Origin: Peptoniphilus senegalensis JC140 | GTDB lineage: Bacteria > Bacillota > Clostridia > Tissierellales > Peptoniphilaceae | Assembly (NCBI RefSeq): GCF_000321025.1 | Contig: NZ_HE610717.1 | Span: forward strand, 618,368 to 668,125 | Reading direction: 5' to 3' | DNA: 49,758 bases | Shown: piece after piece, positions 8,042-17,159 of the stretch | Numbering within the stretch: the stretch's first letter is position 1 | Layout of the letters: each line of letters begins with the position of its first letter | Translations under genes and position numbers: made by a program | Notes under the pieces: model-generated | Told to the model about the DNA's origin: nothing | Database searches by the model: none | What the model saw: the letters and a program-made list of their open reading frames with translations, nothing else

Positions 8042-10096
8042 TTAATCTAAACCCTTAGTAGTTTTCTTTATCAGTGGAAAACTTACAGAAATAATTGCTG
8101 GCAATAATAGTATGATTACGCACATACTTATAATTGCACCCCTAGCTAAAAATGTACAAATTGTCGATACAATTTCCATTTTTGAATAAATACCTACACC
8201 AATTGTGGCTGCCATAAAGGAAAGTGCAGATGTAACAATTGATTTAGAAGTTTCTTTTATAGACACTTTAAGAGAACCATCTACATCCTTTGACTTTTTA
8301 TATTCTGCCAAAAATCTATCTGTCATTAAAATTGAGTAGTCAATTGTGGAACCAAGTTGGATTACCCCAATTATTATTGACGTGATAAATGGTATTGTGT
8401 GATTTAAATAAAATGGAATACCCATATTTATTTGAATTGCAAGTTCAATTGCGGCAATTAAAACTAGGGGAATACCAATAGACTTAAATACTATTGCAAT
8501 TATTAAAAATACAACTGCAATAGAAATAATATTTACAATTTGAAAGTCTCTATCTGAAATAACTGTTAAATCATCTGTCAAAACTGCTTCTCCAGTTAAA
8601 TATCCCTCATCGTCATATTTATTTATAAGACTTTTCATTTCACTAACCTGTTTTTTAACTTCAGGCGATGCAGTTTGATACTTAGAATTTGCCATGATCA
8701 TCTGATAACCATTTTTTGAAAAGTTATCTTGAAGTTTTTCAGGCAAAAATTCACTGGGAATAGTAAATCCAGTAACAGAACTTGCACTTAAAACTGAATT
8801 TATTCCATCAATTCCCTTTAAGTCACTTATAAGCCCTTCCAAATCAGAATTCGATAAATCATCTTTTACGACAATAAAATGGGTACTAGCCATATCATAG
8901 TCTTTTTTCATTTTATTTAAAGCAATTATAGAATCTAAATCCTGCGGAAGTGACCTATCAAGGTTGTAATAAAGTTTTGTATTAACTGAACCATAAACTG
9001 CAGGAATAAAAAGTAGAATAAAAGCTATAAAGAGTGTTTTCTTATGCTTTATTGTAAATTCTTACAACTTATTAAATTCAGGAAGCATAACTTTGTGATT
9101 GTATTTATTTACAAACTTTTCCACAACAAGTAACATTGCTGGAAGAACTGTAACTGTTGCTATTAAACCTATTAAAACTCCCTTACTCATTACAAGACCA
9201 ATATCTTTTCCTAGACCAAGTCTCATAAAAATTAAAACTATAAAACCAGCAAAAGTTGTAAGCGATGATGCAAATAAGGAAGAAATAGTTTCTTGAACTG
9301 CCTTATCCATAGCATCATTTTTATTGTCAAAGTTTTTCTTTTCTTCAACATATCTGTGATACAAAAATATTGAATAGTCCATAGTAACAGCAAGTTGTAA
9401 AACAGCCGCTATAGCTTTTGTTATATAGGATATCTCACCTAAAAATACATTGGATCCAAAATTATACAAAACTGCATAACCAATAGTTAGCATAAAGACA
9501 AAGGGTACAATAGTAGATTCATTTGTTAGAGATAAAATAATTAATCCCAAAGCTACGGCAAGAGCAACATAGATTGGTGTTTCTTTGTCGATTAAATCCT
9601 TCGTATCCTTTACAAGAGATGAAATTCCACTTAAATATTTTTGATTTGATTCTATTTTTCTAATTTCATCTATAGCATTCATTGTCTTTAAAGAAGACGA
9701 TGAATCGCTAAACTTTACAATCATTAAAGTAGAGTCTTCTGCATAGAAAACATCTTTTATCTCATCAGGCAAAAATTCGCTAGGAATCATATCTCCAACA
9801 GTTGATGATTTAGAAATTACATCTTCTACTCCATCAATTTCTAGAATATTCTCTCTCAAAACTTCTGCTTCATGGTCAGTTCCCTCAAGGATTAACATTC
9901 CTGTTGCAGCATTTTTAAAATCTTTATCCAAAATCTCTTGACCTTGGGTTGACTTTAAATCTTTAGGCAAATAAGACAAAATATCGTAGTTTACTTTTGT
10001 AAGCTTATAACCCAAAAATGATGGAATTAAAAGCAAGGTCATGACTAAAAGTACAAACTTTGGCTTGTGAGAAATAAATTTAGTAAATTTTTTCAT
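8042..10096 (-). pseudogene. MMPL/RND-family transporter split by an in-frame UAA
   Basis: One RND-type exporter gene of about 684 codons is divided by TAA at 9062-9064. The first part (9062-10096, 344 residues) has TM1 (VLLVMTLLLIPSFLGY) and a five-helix block with LAVTMDYSIFLYHR. After the stop the same frame continues open for 50 codons, including the expected TM7 (TLFIAFILLFIPAVYG), to an ATG at 8911. From there 289 residues follow with the matching second block, LGSTIDYSILMTDR. Related transporters read straight through this point, usually with a serine in a KxSEF-like junction, so one base change such as TCA to TAA would explain it. No start codon lies between the stop and 8911, so a re-initiated second half would lack TM7. 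The operon is tetR - this gene - LxxG protein. Products of this kind export lipids or hydrophobic compounds. Confidence 0.85.
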
Positions 10097-10105
10097 TTGA
10101 TCACT

Positions 10106-10693
10106 CTACCTAAATATTCTATCAACGATTTTATATAGCACTGGTTTCATTTCATCTATTCCAATAACTGAATCTTCCATTAAAGCAGATTCACAAGTTG
10201 ATAGCACAATTCTAATAGTTAAGGCCAAAATAAAAAGTCTCTCTTGCTCTGATAAAATTACTGGAAATAAATTTGAAAACTTATTTAAGATAAAATCAAG
10301 AGTAGTTTCTACTTCCTTAAATCTGTCATCATTTTCAACTTTTGCATAAAGAGCCCAGTTTAAATTATTTGAAATAAGTTTTAACTCAAGTTGATCCCTT
10401 ATTAAATGCTCAATTATATAGTCAAAAAAGGAAATCAACCTCTCCTTTGAATCTTTACCTTTACACTTCGATTCTGCACAATAAGTTAATTCTGTCATAA
10501 TATCTAAAACAATTTTTTCCTCTAGGTCTTTCTTGTCTCTGAAATATAGATAAAAAGTTCCAAGCCCCAAGTCAGTCCTATTCATTATGTCTCTAATAGA
10601 AGTTGCATCTATACCCTTTTCCCTAAAGGATGAAAGAGCTGCTTCTGTAATTTTATTTTCGTTTTCTTTTTTTCTTTCCTCAGACTTCAACAT
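10106..10693 (-). CDS. TetR family transcriptional regulator
   Basis: This 195-residue regulator has an N-terminal TetR helix-turn-helix (residues about 12-58: ITEAALSSFREKGIDATSIRDI, then GLGTFYLYFRDKKDL) followed by an all-helical ligand-binding region. It is the first gene of the operon with the MMPL transporter, 9 nt upstream of it, and the ATG has a GGAGG site. Two copies of TGAAC-N3-GTTCA sit at its promoter, which points to autoregulation and control of the exporter. The inducing ligand is unknown; since the transporter gene is interrupted, the regulator may now mainly control itself and the LxxG protein. Confidence 0.92.
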   Translation of the reverse strand: MLKSEERKKENENKITEAALSSFREKGIDATSIRDIMNRTDLGLGTFYLYFRDKKDLEEKIVLDIMTELTYCAESKCKGKDSKERLISFFDYIIEHLIRDQLELKLISNNLNWALYAKVENDDRFKEVETTLDFILNKFSNLFPVILSEQERLFILALTIRIVLSTCESALMEDSVIGIDEMKPVLYKIVDRIFR

Positions 10694-10711
10694 GTATCCT
10701 CCTTTTAGTTC

Positions 10712-10724
10712 TGAACGTCGTTCA
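10712..10724. promoter_or_regulatory. TetR operator candidate O1
   Basis: The perfect palindrome TGAACG-T-CGTTCA lies 19 nt upstream of the tetR start codon, just downstream of a -10-like TATATT (minus strand, 10736-10741). It shares the TGAAC-N3-GTTCA pattern with a second site 42 bp away. Confidence 0.7.
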
Positions 10725-10753
10725 TCTTTGTAGAAAATATAACAAACCTTTTG

Positions 10754-10766
10754 TGAACAAAGTTCA
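10754..10766. promoter_or_regulatory. TetR operator candidate O2
   Basis: The palindrome TGAAC-AAA-GTTCA repeats the O1 half-sites with the same 3-bp spacer. It covers the expected -35 region of the tetR promoter. The centre-to-centre distance to O1 is 42 bp, close to four helical turns, so two dimers could bind the same DNA face. Confidence 0.65.
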
Positions 10767-10804
10767 ATAGTTTTTTTATTTTTATTTTAAAAATTTTTTA
10801 CACT

Positions 10805-10831
10805 AAAAAAGACTTTACTTTACGCAAAGTC
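10805..10831 (-). terminator. Terminator downstream of the ammonia-lyase gene
   Basis: On the minus strand, GACTTT and AAAGTC (plus 10811-10816 and 10826-10831) enclose a 9-nt loop and are followed by six T residues (10805-10810). It lies 66 nt beyond the ancestral stop codon of the ammonia-lyase gene, separating it from tetR. Confidence 0.75.
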
Positions 10832-10896
10832 CTAAATTTTTTATTTTATTTAATTGAAAAATAATTTATATACACAAGTTAGTTAAAAATTTTAAC

Positions 10897-12087
10897 TTAT
10901 TTTCCTTCCAATACAATTTCCCTATAGGATTTTTTATCAGTATCGCCTTCCGTTGAAAAACAAAGGACTACTGAATCTTTATTTAATCCAATTTCCTCTC
11001 TATAATCTTTTAAATCATCATCAGTCATAAGTTCGTAAACAATACCACTTGTTACAGCACCAGATTCTCAAGAAATAATTTTTCTATCATTTTTAATTGG
11101 ACTCGCCAAAAGTCTCATTCCAATTTTAGTGTAATTATCATCAACTGACAAAAAATAATCAGCATAATTTTCTAATATAGGCCAGCCAATTGTTACAGGT
11201 TCGCCACAATTTAACCCCGCCATTATAGAGTTTAAATCCCCTTTGACAAAGTGAAGCTTTCCGTCATTTGCATCTGCTGTTCTATAAAGACAGTTTGCCT
11301 TATTTGGTTCAACAATAATAATCTTTGGAGGATTGTCCTTCAATACATTTCTAAAAAATGCAGTAATAGATGCTGCCATTGAGCCAACACCTGCTTGCAA
11401 GAAAATATGTGTCGGCATAATATCTTTCTCTTTCAACTCATTGTAGACTTCAAATGCCATAGTCAAATAACCCTTCATAATGTTTTTTGGTACATCAATA
11501 TAACCTTCCCATGAAGTATCTTGAATCAAAACGCCCTTGTTTTCCTCAGCAAATTTTGCAGCAAGTCTAACACAATCATCATAATTTTCCTCCATAATAT
11601 TTGCATCAGAATTTTCTCTTCTTATATTTTCAAGCCTCTCAAGAGAGGTCCCTTTAGGCATAAAAACCTTTGAGATTTGACCAAGTTTATTGGCTGTCCA
11701 AGCAACAGCTCTTCCATGATTACCGTCTGTTGCAGTAGCAAAAGTTATTTTGCCAAGTTTCTCCTTTGTCTCACTTGAAGTTATCTCATCAAAACTTAGA
11801 TTATTTTCATCTAAGCCAATTTTATCTTTTATATAATTTGCAATGGCATAACTCGCTCCAAGAACCTTGAAGGCATTTAATCCAAATCTATAAGACTCAT
11901 CTTTTACAAAAAATCCTTTAATTCCAATTCCTTTTGACAAATTTTTTAAATCAACAAGGGGGGTTATCTCATAACTATCAAAAGACTTGTGAAAATTATT
12001 TACAAATTTTGCAGACTCATAATCAAAATCGGAAATATCTGCATTAAAATTTTTATTTTTTATATAAGTTAAATTAAATTTATCCAT
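10897..12087 (-). pseudogene. dpaL: Diaminopropionate ammonia-lyase, interrupted by an in-frame UGA
   Basis: The gene encodes a PLP enzyme of the tryptophan-synthase-beta fold that converts 2,3-diaminopropionate to pyruvate and ammonia. Visible features are the Schiff-base lysine in GLNAFKVLGAS (K74), the TDGNHGR loop near residue 114 and QAGVGSMA. TGA at 11068-11070 stops translation after 339 residues, at a place where the family has glycine in the PLP-site motif SGESGA. The frame then stays open for 56 codons (ESGAVTSG through the expected C-terminal sequence) to TAA at 10897-10899, giving the usual length of about 396. A GGA to TGA change fits. The ATG at 12087 has a GAGGGAG site; the TTG at 12102 lies within or before that site and is unlikely. 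The truncated product would lack part of the cofactor site. Confidence 0.88.
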
Positions 12088-12184
12088 ATCGCACTCCCTC
12101 AATTCTTATTATTAGTTTAACATTATTTTATGTAAAAGATATGAATTTTCTATTTTAATCCTTGCTATTTTGAAATTAATTTTA

Positions 12185-12213
12185 TTTAGAAAAAATATTT
12201 TTTATTGTATAAT
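12185..12213 (+). promoter_or_regulatory. Promoter of the DUF4300 lipoprotein gene
   Basis: TTTAGA (12185-12190), a 17-nt spacer and a perfect TATAAT (12208-12213) lie 31 nt upstream of the ATG. This supports the ATG at 12245, because an upstream in-frame start at 12170 would precede the promoter. Confidence 0.6.
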
Positions 12214-12244
12214 CTACTTTGATAATTTTAAAATAGGAGAAAAC

Positions 12245-13114
12245 ATGAATAAAAAATTTTCAATTCTTTTAGCTTGCCTTGTCCTTATAACATCAGGATG
12301 TAAAAAAAATAACTTAGAAAACAAAAATATTAATGAAACTACCCTAAGTAAAAATGTTGAAGAAGAAATAAATAATATTCTTTTTTCTAATCTAAATGAC
12401 GAAAAGAGCCTTGAGTTTGTCAAAAATGTAGTTCAAAACAAGATAAATAAAAATAATTTTGAAAAATATATCTCTCTTGTGAGAGATTACAATAAAGATA
12501 TACCTAAAGACTTGCTCTTTGGTGATTTTAAAAATAAATCATACACGAATTATGACGCTGGGAAAATTATTGATATCAGAAATAATATAAATCATAAATT
12601 TCCCGACACTAATTGCAGAATAAATTCTTTTCTTCTATTAAAAGATGAAATGAATTTTAATCCAGACACAAAAATTGATGATGAGCTACTTTTTATGGAT
12701 GAAGAATCAATAAAAAATTCAAATTTATTTAGTGATGATGAATTTAATAGTTTTAAAAAATTATTTTCAAGAGTAGCTACAAACACAAGCAAAGATTCAA
12801 AAATTCAAGGAGAAGTTATGTCTTCTTACTTATCAAATTTTACCTTCCCTAAAAAAGTTAAGATGCTTTCTGTTATACTTCATGACAATTTAGATGGAGA
12901 CTATCTTTTTATTGGTCACGTTGGAGTTCTTATTCCAATTGAAAAAGGCTGCTTATTTTTAGAAAAAATTTCCTTTGAAGAACCCTATCAAGCTGTTAAA
13001 TTTGCTAACAAAGAGTCCTGCTACAAGTATTTAAAGGAAAAATATAAGGACTACAAAGATCCTAATGTAGCACCACCATTTATAATGGAAAATAATAAAT
13101 ATGTAGAAATTTAA
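12245..13114 (+). CDS. DUF4300-like lipoprotein
   Basis: This 289-residue protein has a lipoprotein signal peptide (MNKKFSILLACLVLITSGC, probable lipidated C19) and then a lysine/asparagine-rich linker. The C-terminal half has segments I associate with DUF4300: a GDYLFIGHVGVLIP-like strand, LEKISFEEPYQAVKF, and the ending APPFIMENN. The start at 12245 was chosen because an AGGAGA site precedes it and it gives a clean signal peptide. It stands alone between the ammonia-lyase gene (divergent) and the ABC transporter operon (convergent). The function of the family is not known; anchoring at the outer face of the membrane follows from the lipobox. Confidence 0.75.
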   Translation: MNKKFSILLACLVLITSGCKKNNLENKNINETTLSKNVEEEINNILFSNLNDEKSLEFVKNVVQNKINKNNFEKYISLVRDYNKDIPKDLLFGDFKNKSYTNYDAGKIIDIRNNINHKFPDTNCRINSFLLLKDEMNFNPDTKIDDELLFMDEESIKNSNLFSDDEFNSFKKLFSRVATNTSKDSKIQGEVMSSYLSNFTFPKKVKMLSVILHDNLDGDYLFIGHVGVLIPIEKGCLFLEKISFEEPYQAVKFANKESCYKYLKEKYKDYKDPNVAPPFIMENNKYVEI

Positions 13115-13204
13115 TTATGAATTTTAGTAAAAATTGTAAATTTATTTGGACACTAGAGTTAAAGAATTTTCCAAAAAGTATTTTAATAATATTAAAAATA
13201 GCAC

Positions 13205-13237
13205 AAAAAATTGCCCATTAACTGAGCAATTTTTTTT
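13205..13237. terminator. Bidirectional terminator
   Basis: TTGC (13211-13214) pairs with GCAA (13226-13229) and an inner CA/TG pair surrounds a short loop. Eight T residues follow on the plus strand and six A residues precede it. It separates the convergent lipoprotein gene and ABC transporter operon. Confidence 0.75.
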
Positions 13238-13268
13238 ATTTTATAAAGTTTATGAAATCGCATTAAAA

Positions 13269-14420
13269 TTAATTTTCTGCAACTTCTTCTTTTTTATTTC
13301 CATTAATTCTATCTTCTCGCATCTTTAATCTATTTGCTTCAAGTTCTCTCTTTCTTTCAAAAGCGTGAAGAATAAGTGCAAGAGTTACTACACCATAAGA
13401 GATAAATGTTCTGAAATATTCACCCATCATGGCATCTCCTGTTAGCACTCTTCCTGCTTGTGGAAGAACTATAAACATCAAGTGGAATAATGCAGTACCT
13501 AGAATTACATTTGGAATTGATGCCTTAGATACAGATGCACCACCTACAAGGATTGATGCCGCAGCGTAAAGTGCTGCTTGGTCTTGACCTGCATAAGTTG
13601 CAAGTGTTCCAATGTTTTGAAGATAAATTATTTGTCCATAGCAAGCAAGTACAGTTGACATTACTATAGAAGCAATTCTAATTTTATCAGAATTCATTCC
13701 TGCATTTGATGCAACAAATTGATCTTGACCTACTGCCTTCATATCGTGACCAAGTTTAGTATTTCTAAACCACACGATGAATAAGCAAAGTAGTGCAATT
13801 ATTGCAATTGTAACTACTGGCACATCAAATAAAACTTGATGTTTTGCAGTAATAGGAATATTTATTCTGAATTTTAAAATATTGTCAAATCCTTGAGCTG
13901 ATGCAAGTGTAATTGAGTTTTTGATACCATAACCTGCTGAAAGCACCATGGATTTTGTTCTCATAGGAATTAAAGTTCCACAGAAGTACAATAAGAAAAG
14001 CATATACCAACCTAGTATAAAGAAGGCAAGCATCATTGATGTTATCATTTCTCTTCCTCTAGCTCTGTTTAAAACTCTTCCAGAAAATTGTCCAAGTAAA
14101 ACTGCTATTGGTGTACCAATAAGAGCTGCTATAAGAAGTCCAGTTGCTCCAGTAAAGCCCCAGTCTTGAGCAAAAATTATTCCAATTTGTCCAGCCATTG
14201 CTCCTAGTGGAATACCAAAGTTGATACCCATACCTGCAATGATTGGTATGATAAGAGATAGTACAAGGAAAGTATTCCTTATCATTCTCTTGGAAAGTTC
14301 ATTTGTTATATAAGATAGTGGTGGCTTAGCAATAATAAGGCCTACAACAACTATGATTATAAACAAAATAGGAACCATAAATCTGTATAAAAATTCTTTA
14401 AAATTAAATTTCTTATTCAT
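13269..14420 (-). CDS. ABC transporter permease (second of the DUF3798 system)
   Basis: This 383-residue polytopic membrane protein belongs to the branched-chain/sugar-type permease family (BPD_transp_2 fold). About nine or ten hydrophobic helices are seen. The cytoplasmic coupling loop GRVLNRARGREMITSMML and the late ASILVGGASVSKASIPNV segment are mirrored in the other permease (LLLNRIKGDEMLIATYVG and ALLIGGASINKASIPNV), so the two are paralogues. It ends with a charged tail, ERKRELEANRLKMREDR. Its start overlaps the end of the other permease by 8 nt. It presumably forms a heterodimeric channel with that protein. Confidence 0.88.
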   Translation of the reverse strand: MNKKFNFKEFLYRFMVPILFIIIVVVGLIIAKPPLSYITNELSKRMIRNTFLVLSLIIPIIAGMGINFGIPLGAMAGQIGIIFAQDWGFTGATGLLIAALIGTPIAVLLGQFSGRVLNRARGREMITSMMLAFFILGWYMLFLLYFCGTLIPMRTKSMVLSAGYGIKNSITLASAQGFDNILKFRINIPITAKHQVLFDVPVVTIAIIALLCLFIVWFRNTKLGHDMKAVGQDQFVASNAGMNSDKIRIASIVMSTVLACYGQIIYLQNIGTLATYAGQDQAALYAAASILVGGASVSKASIPNVILGTALFHLMFIVLPQAGRVLTGDAMMGEYFRTFISYGVVTLALILHAFERKRELEANRLKMREDRINGNKKEEVAEN

Positions 14421-15489
14421 CTTTACTCCTCCTTGTTAGTGCGTAAATTATCATTCCATTTGTGATTATCATTCTTAGTATTTCTGAAATATCTATATTT
14501 AATGCACCATTTATTACTGTAGGAGTAAGTGTAATTACGCCTTGGAATAAAAATGTACCAATTATTACATTTGGAATTGATGCCTTGTTAATACTAGCAC
14601 CACCAATTAGTAGCGCAGCTACTGTTTGGAATGTAAAAGAAAGTGGTGCCTGGTAAAGTTGTATAAAACCATAAGATTGTTGGTAAATAACAATACCAAC
14701 TGCAGCAATTACTGTAGATAGAATTACTGATACAAGTCTAACCTTGTTAATGTGAATACCAGCAGCCTTAGCATATTCTGAGTTAGAACCAACAGCTGTC
14801 ATAGCAGTACCTGTTTTAGTCTTAAAAAATGCCCAAACTATAAAAGCTATAATGGCAAAGATTAGAAACATTCCAACTGGTATGCTAACTCCAAACAAAT
14901 TAATACTTAAAAAGTCATTTAAAATACCATCAGTTACCTTTGTTCCATCTTCAAGAATTTTTGATTTCATCCAATAATCAGCAACTGGAACTTGTTGAGA
15001 TAGTCCCTTTCCACCATAAGAAAGTACAGAAACTGGATTTTTATAAGGTAAAACTAGATATGCAATACACATAAAAGCTGTAAAAGAATATCCTACATAA
15101 GTTGCGATAAGCATTTCATCGCCCTTAATTCTATTTAAAAGTAGACCATAGAAAAATCCAAAAACAACTGCTATTATTGCAGCAAAAATCATTGCAATAA
15201 AAATTCCTTGGAAACCTTTAAAACCAAATTCAATAGAAGTTACACCACCAAGAATTCCTGCTACAACACCAATTGGGATCCCAAAGTTAAGTCCACAACC
15301 AGATTGCACCATAGGAACAAGTGATAAAACTAAAACTGAAAACATACCAAATCTTGAAAGAACATTTTCTATTGAGTCAACAAGTGAAACTCCAGCCATT
15401 GGAGCAGCCATGAATAATATTAATAAGAAAACTCCAATGATAAGACGTGGCACTCCTATTTTATGAATTAAACTTTTCTTTTTAGTCAT
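14413..15489 (-). CDS. ABC transporter permease (first of the DUF3798 system)
   Basis: This 358-residue polytopic membrane protein is a paralogue of the following permease and overlaps it by 8 nt; it also overlaps the upstream ATPase gene by 8 nt. The coupling-helix region LLLNRIKGDEMLIATYVG and the repeated GGASINKASIPNVIIGTF motif are visible. A periplasm-side loop of about 60 residues (around residues 165-200) separates two helices. The two overlaps imply translational coupling and equal stoichiometry, as expected for a permease heterodimer. Confidence 0.88.
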   Translation of the reverse strand: MTKKKSLIHKIGVPRLIIGVFLLILFMAAPMAGVSLVDSIENVLSRFGMFSVLVLSLVPMVQSGCGLNFGIPIGVVAGILGGVTSIEFGFKGFQGIFIAMIFAAIIAVVFGFFYGLLLNRIKGDEMLIATYVGYSFTAFMCIAYLVLPYKNPVSVLSYGGKGLSQQVPVADYWMKSKILEDGTKVTDGILNDFLSINLFGVSIPVGMFLIFAIIAFIVWAFFKTKTGTAMTAVGSNSEYAKAAGIHINKVRLVSVILSTVIAAVGIVIYQQSYGFIQLYQAPLSFTFQTVAALLIGGASINKASIPNVIIGTFLFQGVITLTPTVINGALNIDISEILRMIITNGMIIYALTRRSKDE

Positions 15490-17080
15490 TTACTGCCTCC
15501 ACTTCTCCACTCATTAAAAGTCCAAATTTTGAAGGGTCAGAATTAGCTGGCAAAATACCTGCGATTTTTCCTTCACAAATAACAGCAATCCTGTCACATA
15601 TACTTCTAAGTTCTTCAAGTTCTGATGAAACCATAACAATAGTGGTATTGTCCTTTTCATTGCTTTCTGTCAAAGCATCAAGAACAAGTTCCTTTGCACC
15701 AATATCTATACCTCTAGTTGGCTCAGATACAAATAATAATTCTGGATCCATTGCAAAAGCTTTAGCTAGACAAATCTTTTGTTGATTTCCACCAGATAAA
15801 TTTCCTGCCTTTTGGTCAGGTCCTGTAGTTTTTATATGAAGAGAATCAATATATTTATTAGACATTTCTCTCATCTTTGCTTCATCTCTAAACTTAAATC
15901 CAAGAACTTTTTTGATGAATTTTTCTTGAACTTGCATAGCATTAAAGGAAATATTCCAGAAAATTGGCTCTTCCAATAAAAGACCAACACCTCTTCTATC
16001 TTCAGAAACAAAGGCAATCTTATTTTTTAGAATTTCTAAAGTATTTCCAAGTTTTAATTCCTTGCCATTGTAAATTATCTTTCCACCAACTGGATAAGTG
16101 CCCAAAATTCCATTTGGAATACCTAGCTTACCTTGACCAGCAAGTCCAGCAATCCCCAGAATTTCTCCTCTTATTACATCAAGACTTACATCGTAGACAG
16201 CTTCCCCAGGCATATCCACCCAAAGATTTTTGATTTCTAGAATGTGGTCATCTTCATCTAAATTCTTTTTCACTCTTCCAACATCAATTTTATTATCATT
16301 TTCGTCTCTACCAACCATCCATTTAGCAATTTGCTCAATAGATAAATTTTCATTCTTCACATTTTCTATTATTTCACCATCTCTAAGTACAACAACTTGA
16401 TCACATACATTTGTGATCTCTCTAAGTCTATGAGTGATGAAAATTATGGATATTCCAAGATTTGCAAGAGTTCTAAGTGAATTAGTGAGGTTATTAGCTT
16501 CACTTTCAGTTAGTACCGCCGTTGGCTCATCCATGATTATTAACTTAACATCTTTTCTCGTCATTTCCCTTGCAATTTCAATAAATTGCTTGTGACCAAC
16601 AGGCATTTCAGAAACAGGAGCATTTGTGTCAATGCTAACTTCCAAAGTGTCTAGCGACTTGCCTGCAATCTTCATATTTTCCTTTGCATCTATACTCTCT
16701 AATTTTTTTCCAAAAATTTTAGATACTACAGAAGGATTAGTCTTCTCCATATCTAGAGTAATATTTTCTGCAACTGTAAATCCAGGGATTAAACTAAATT
16801 CTTGATGTACCATTCCTATGCCCGCATTTAAGGCGTCAATTGGGTTTTTAAAGTCAATTAATTTTCCGTCAAAATAAATTTCACCGTTATAACCGCCTGT
16901 ATCTCTAATAACTTCCATTCCGAAAATTATGTTCATAAGAGTTGACTTGCCGGCACCATTTTCACCAACAAGTCCTAAAATTTCTCCTTTATTAATGGAA
17001 AAATTTACATCCTTTAAGACGGCATTTTCGCCAAAACTCTTGCTGACATTCTTGACTTCAAGTAAACTGTTTGTCAACAA
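15482..17080 (-). CDS. ABC transporter ATP-binding protein, two tandem domains
   Basis: This 532-residue sugar/nucleoside-type ATPase has two nucleotide-binding domains. Domain 1 has Walker A GENGAGKST (39-47), an atypical signature PVGHKQF and Walker B LIIMDEPTA. Domain 2 has a degenerate Walker A (AGLAGQGKLG), a standard signature LSGGNQQ and a Walker B reading LLFVSEPTRG, with serine where aspartate is usual. One active and one degenerate site is common in RbsA-like proteins. Start is one of two adjacent TTG codons: 17077 lies 7 nt and 17080 lies 4 nt after the GGAGG, so 17077 may be the true start. Energises import with the two permeases encoded downstream. Confidence 0.9.
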   Translation of the reverse strand: MLTNSLLEVKNVSKSFGENAVLKDVNFSINKGEILGLVGENGAGKSTLMNIIFGMEVIRDTGGYNGEIYFDGKLIDFKNPIDALNAGIGMVHQEFSLIPGFTVAENITLDMEKTNPSVVSKIFGKKLESIDAKENMKIAGKSLDTLEVSIDTNAPVSEMPVGHKQFIEIAREMTRKDVKLIIMDEPTAVLTESEANNLTNSLRTLANLGISIIFITHRLREITNVCDQVVVLRDGEIIENVKNENLSIEQIAKWMVGRDENDNKIDVGRVKKNLDEDDHILEIKNLWVDMPGEAVYDVSLDVIRGEILGIAGLAGQGKLGIPNGILGTYPVGGKIIYNGKELKLGNTLEILKNKIAFVSEDRRGVGLLLEEPIFWNISFNAMQVQEKFIKKVLGFKFRDEAKMREMSNKYIDSLHIKTTGPDQKAGNLSGGNQQKICLAKAFAMDPELLFVSEPTRGIDIGAKELVLDALTESNEKDNTTIVMVSSELEELRSICDRIAVICEGKIAGILPANSDPSKFGLLMSGEVEAVND

Positions 17081-17104
17081 AATCCCTCCATCTTCATAAT
17101 AATA

Positions 17105-17140
17105 AAATTAAAATCAACGGTAACCCGTTGACTTTAATTT
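17105..17140 (-). promoter_or_regulatory. Intercistronic stem-loop between binding protein and ATPase genes
   Basis: An imperfect inverted repeat (CAACGG with CCGTTG, extended by matching AT-rich arms to about 15 bp) sits 20 nt beyond the binding-protein stop codon. The T-tract on the minus strand is broken by A residues, so it may be a leaky terminator or an mRNA 3'-end stabiliser. Either would make more binding protein than ATPase. Confidence 0.6.
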
Positions 17141-17159
17141 CTTTTATAAAATAATTAAA

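Noticed and set aside
11068-11070. UGA read as glycine (recoded genetic code)
   Set aside because: rimI, degV and cca in this window end with UGA at their expected C-termini, and no other intact gene carries internal UGA, so UGA is a stop here.
12170-12244. Upstream in-frame start for the DUF4300 lipoprotein
   Set aside because: It has no ribosome site and would lie upstream of the TATAAT promoter; the ATG at 12245 gives a proper signal peptide.
13146-13328. 60-codon plus-strand frame
   Set aside because: It overlaps the terminator and the end of a permease gene and lacks a ribosome binding site.
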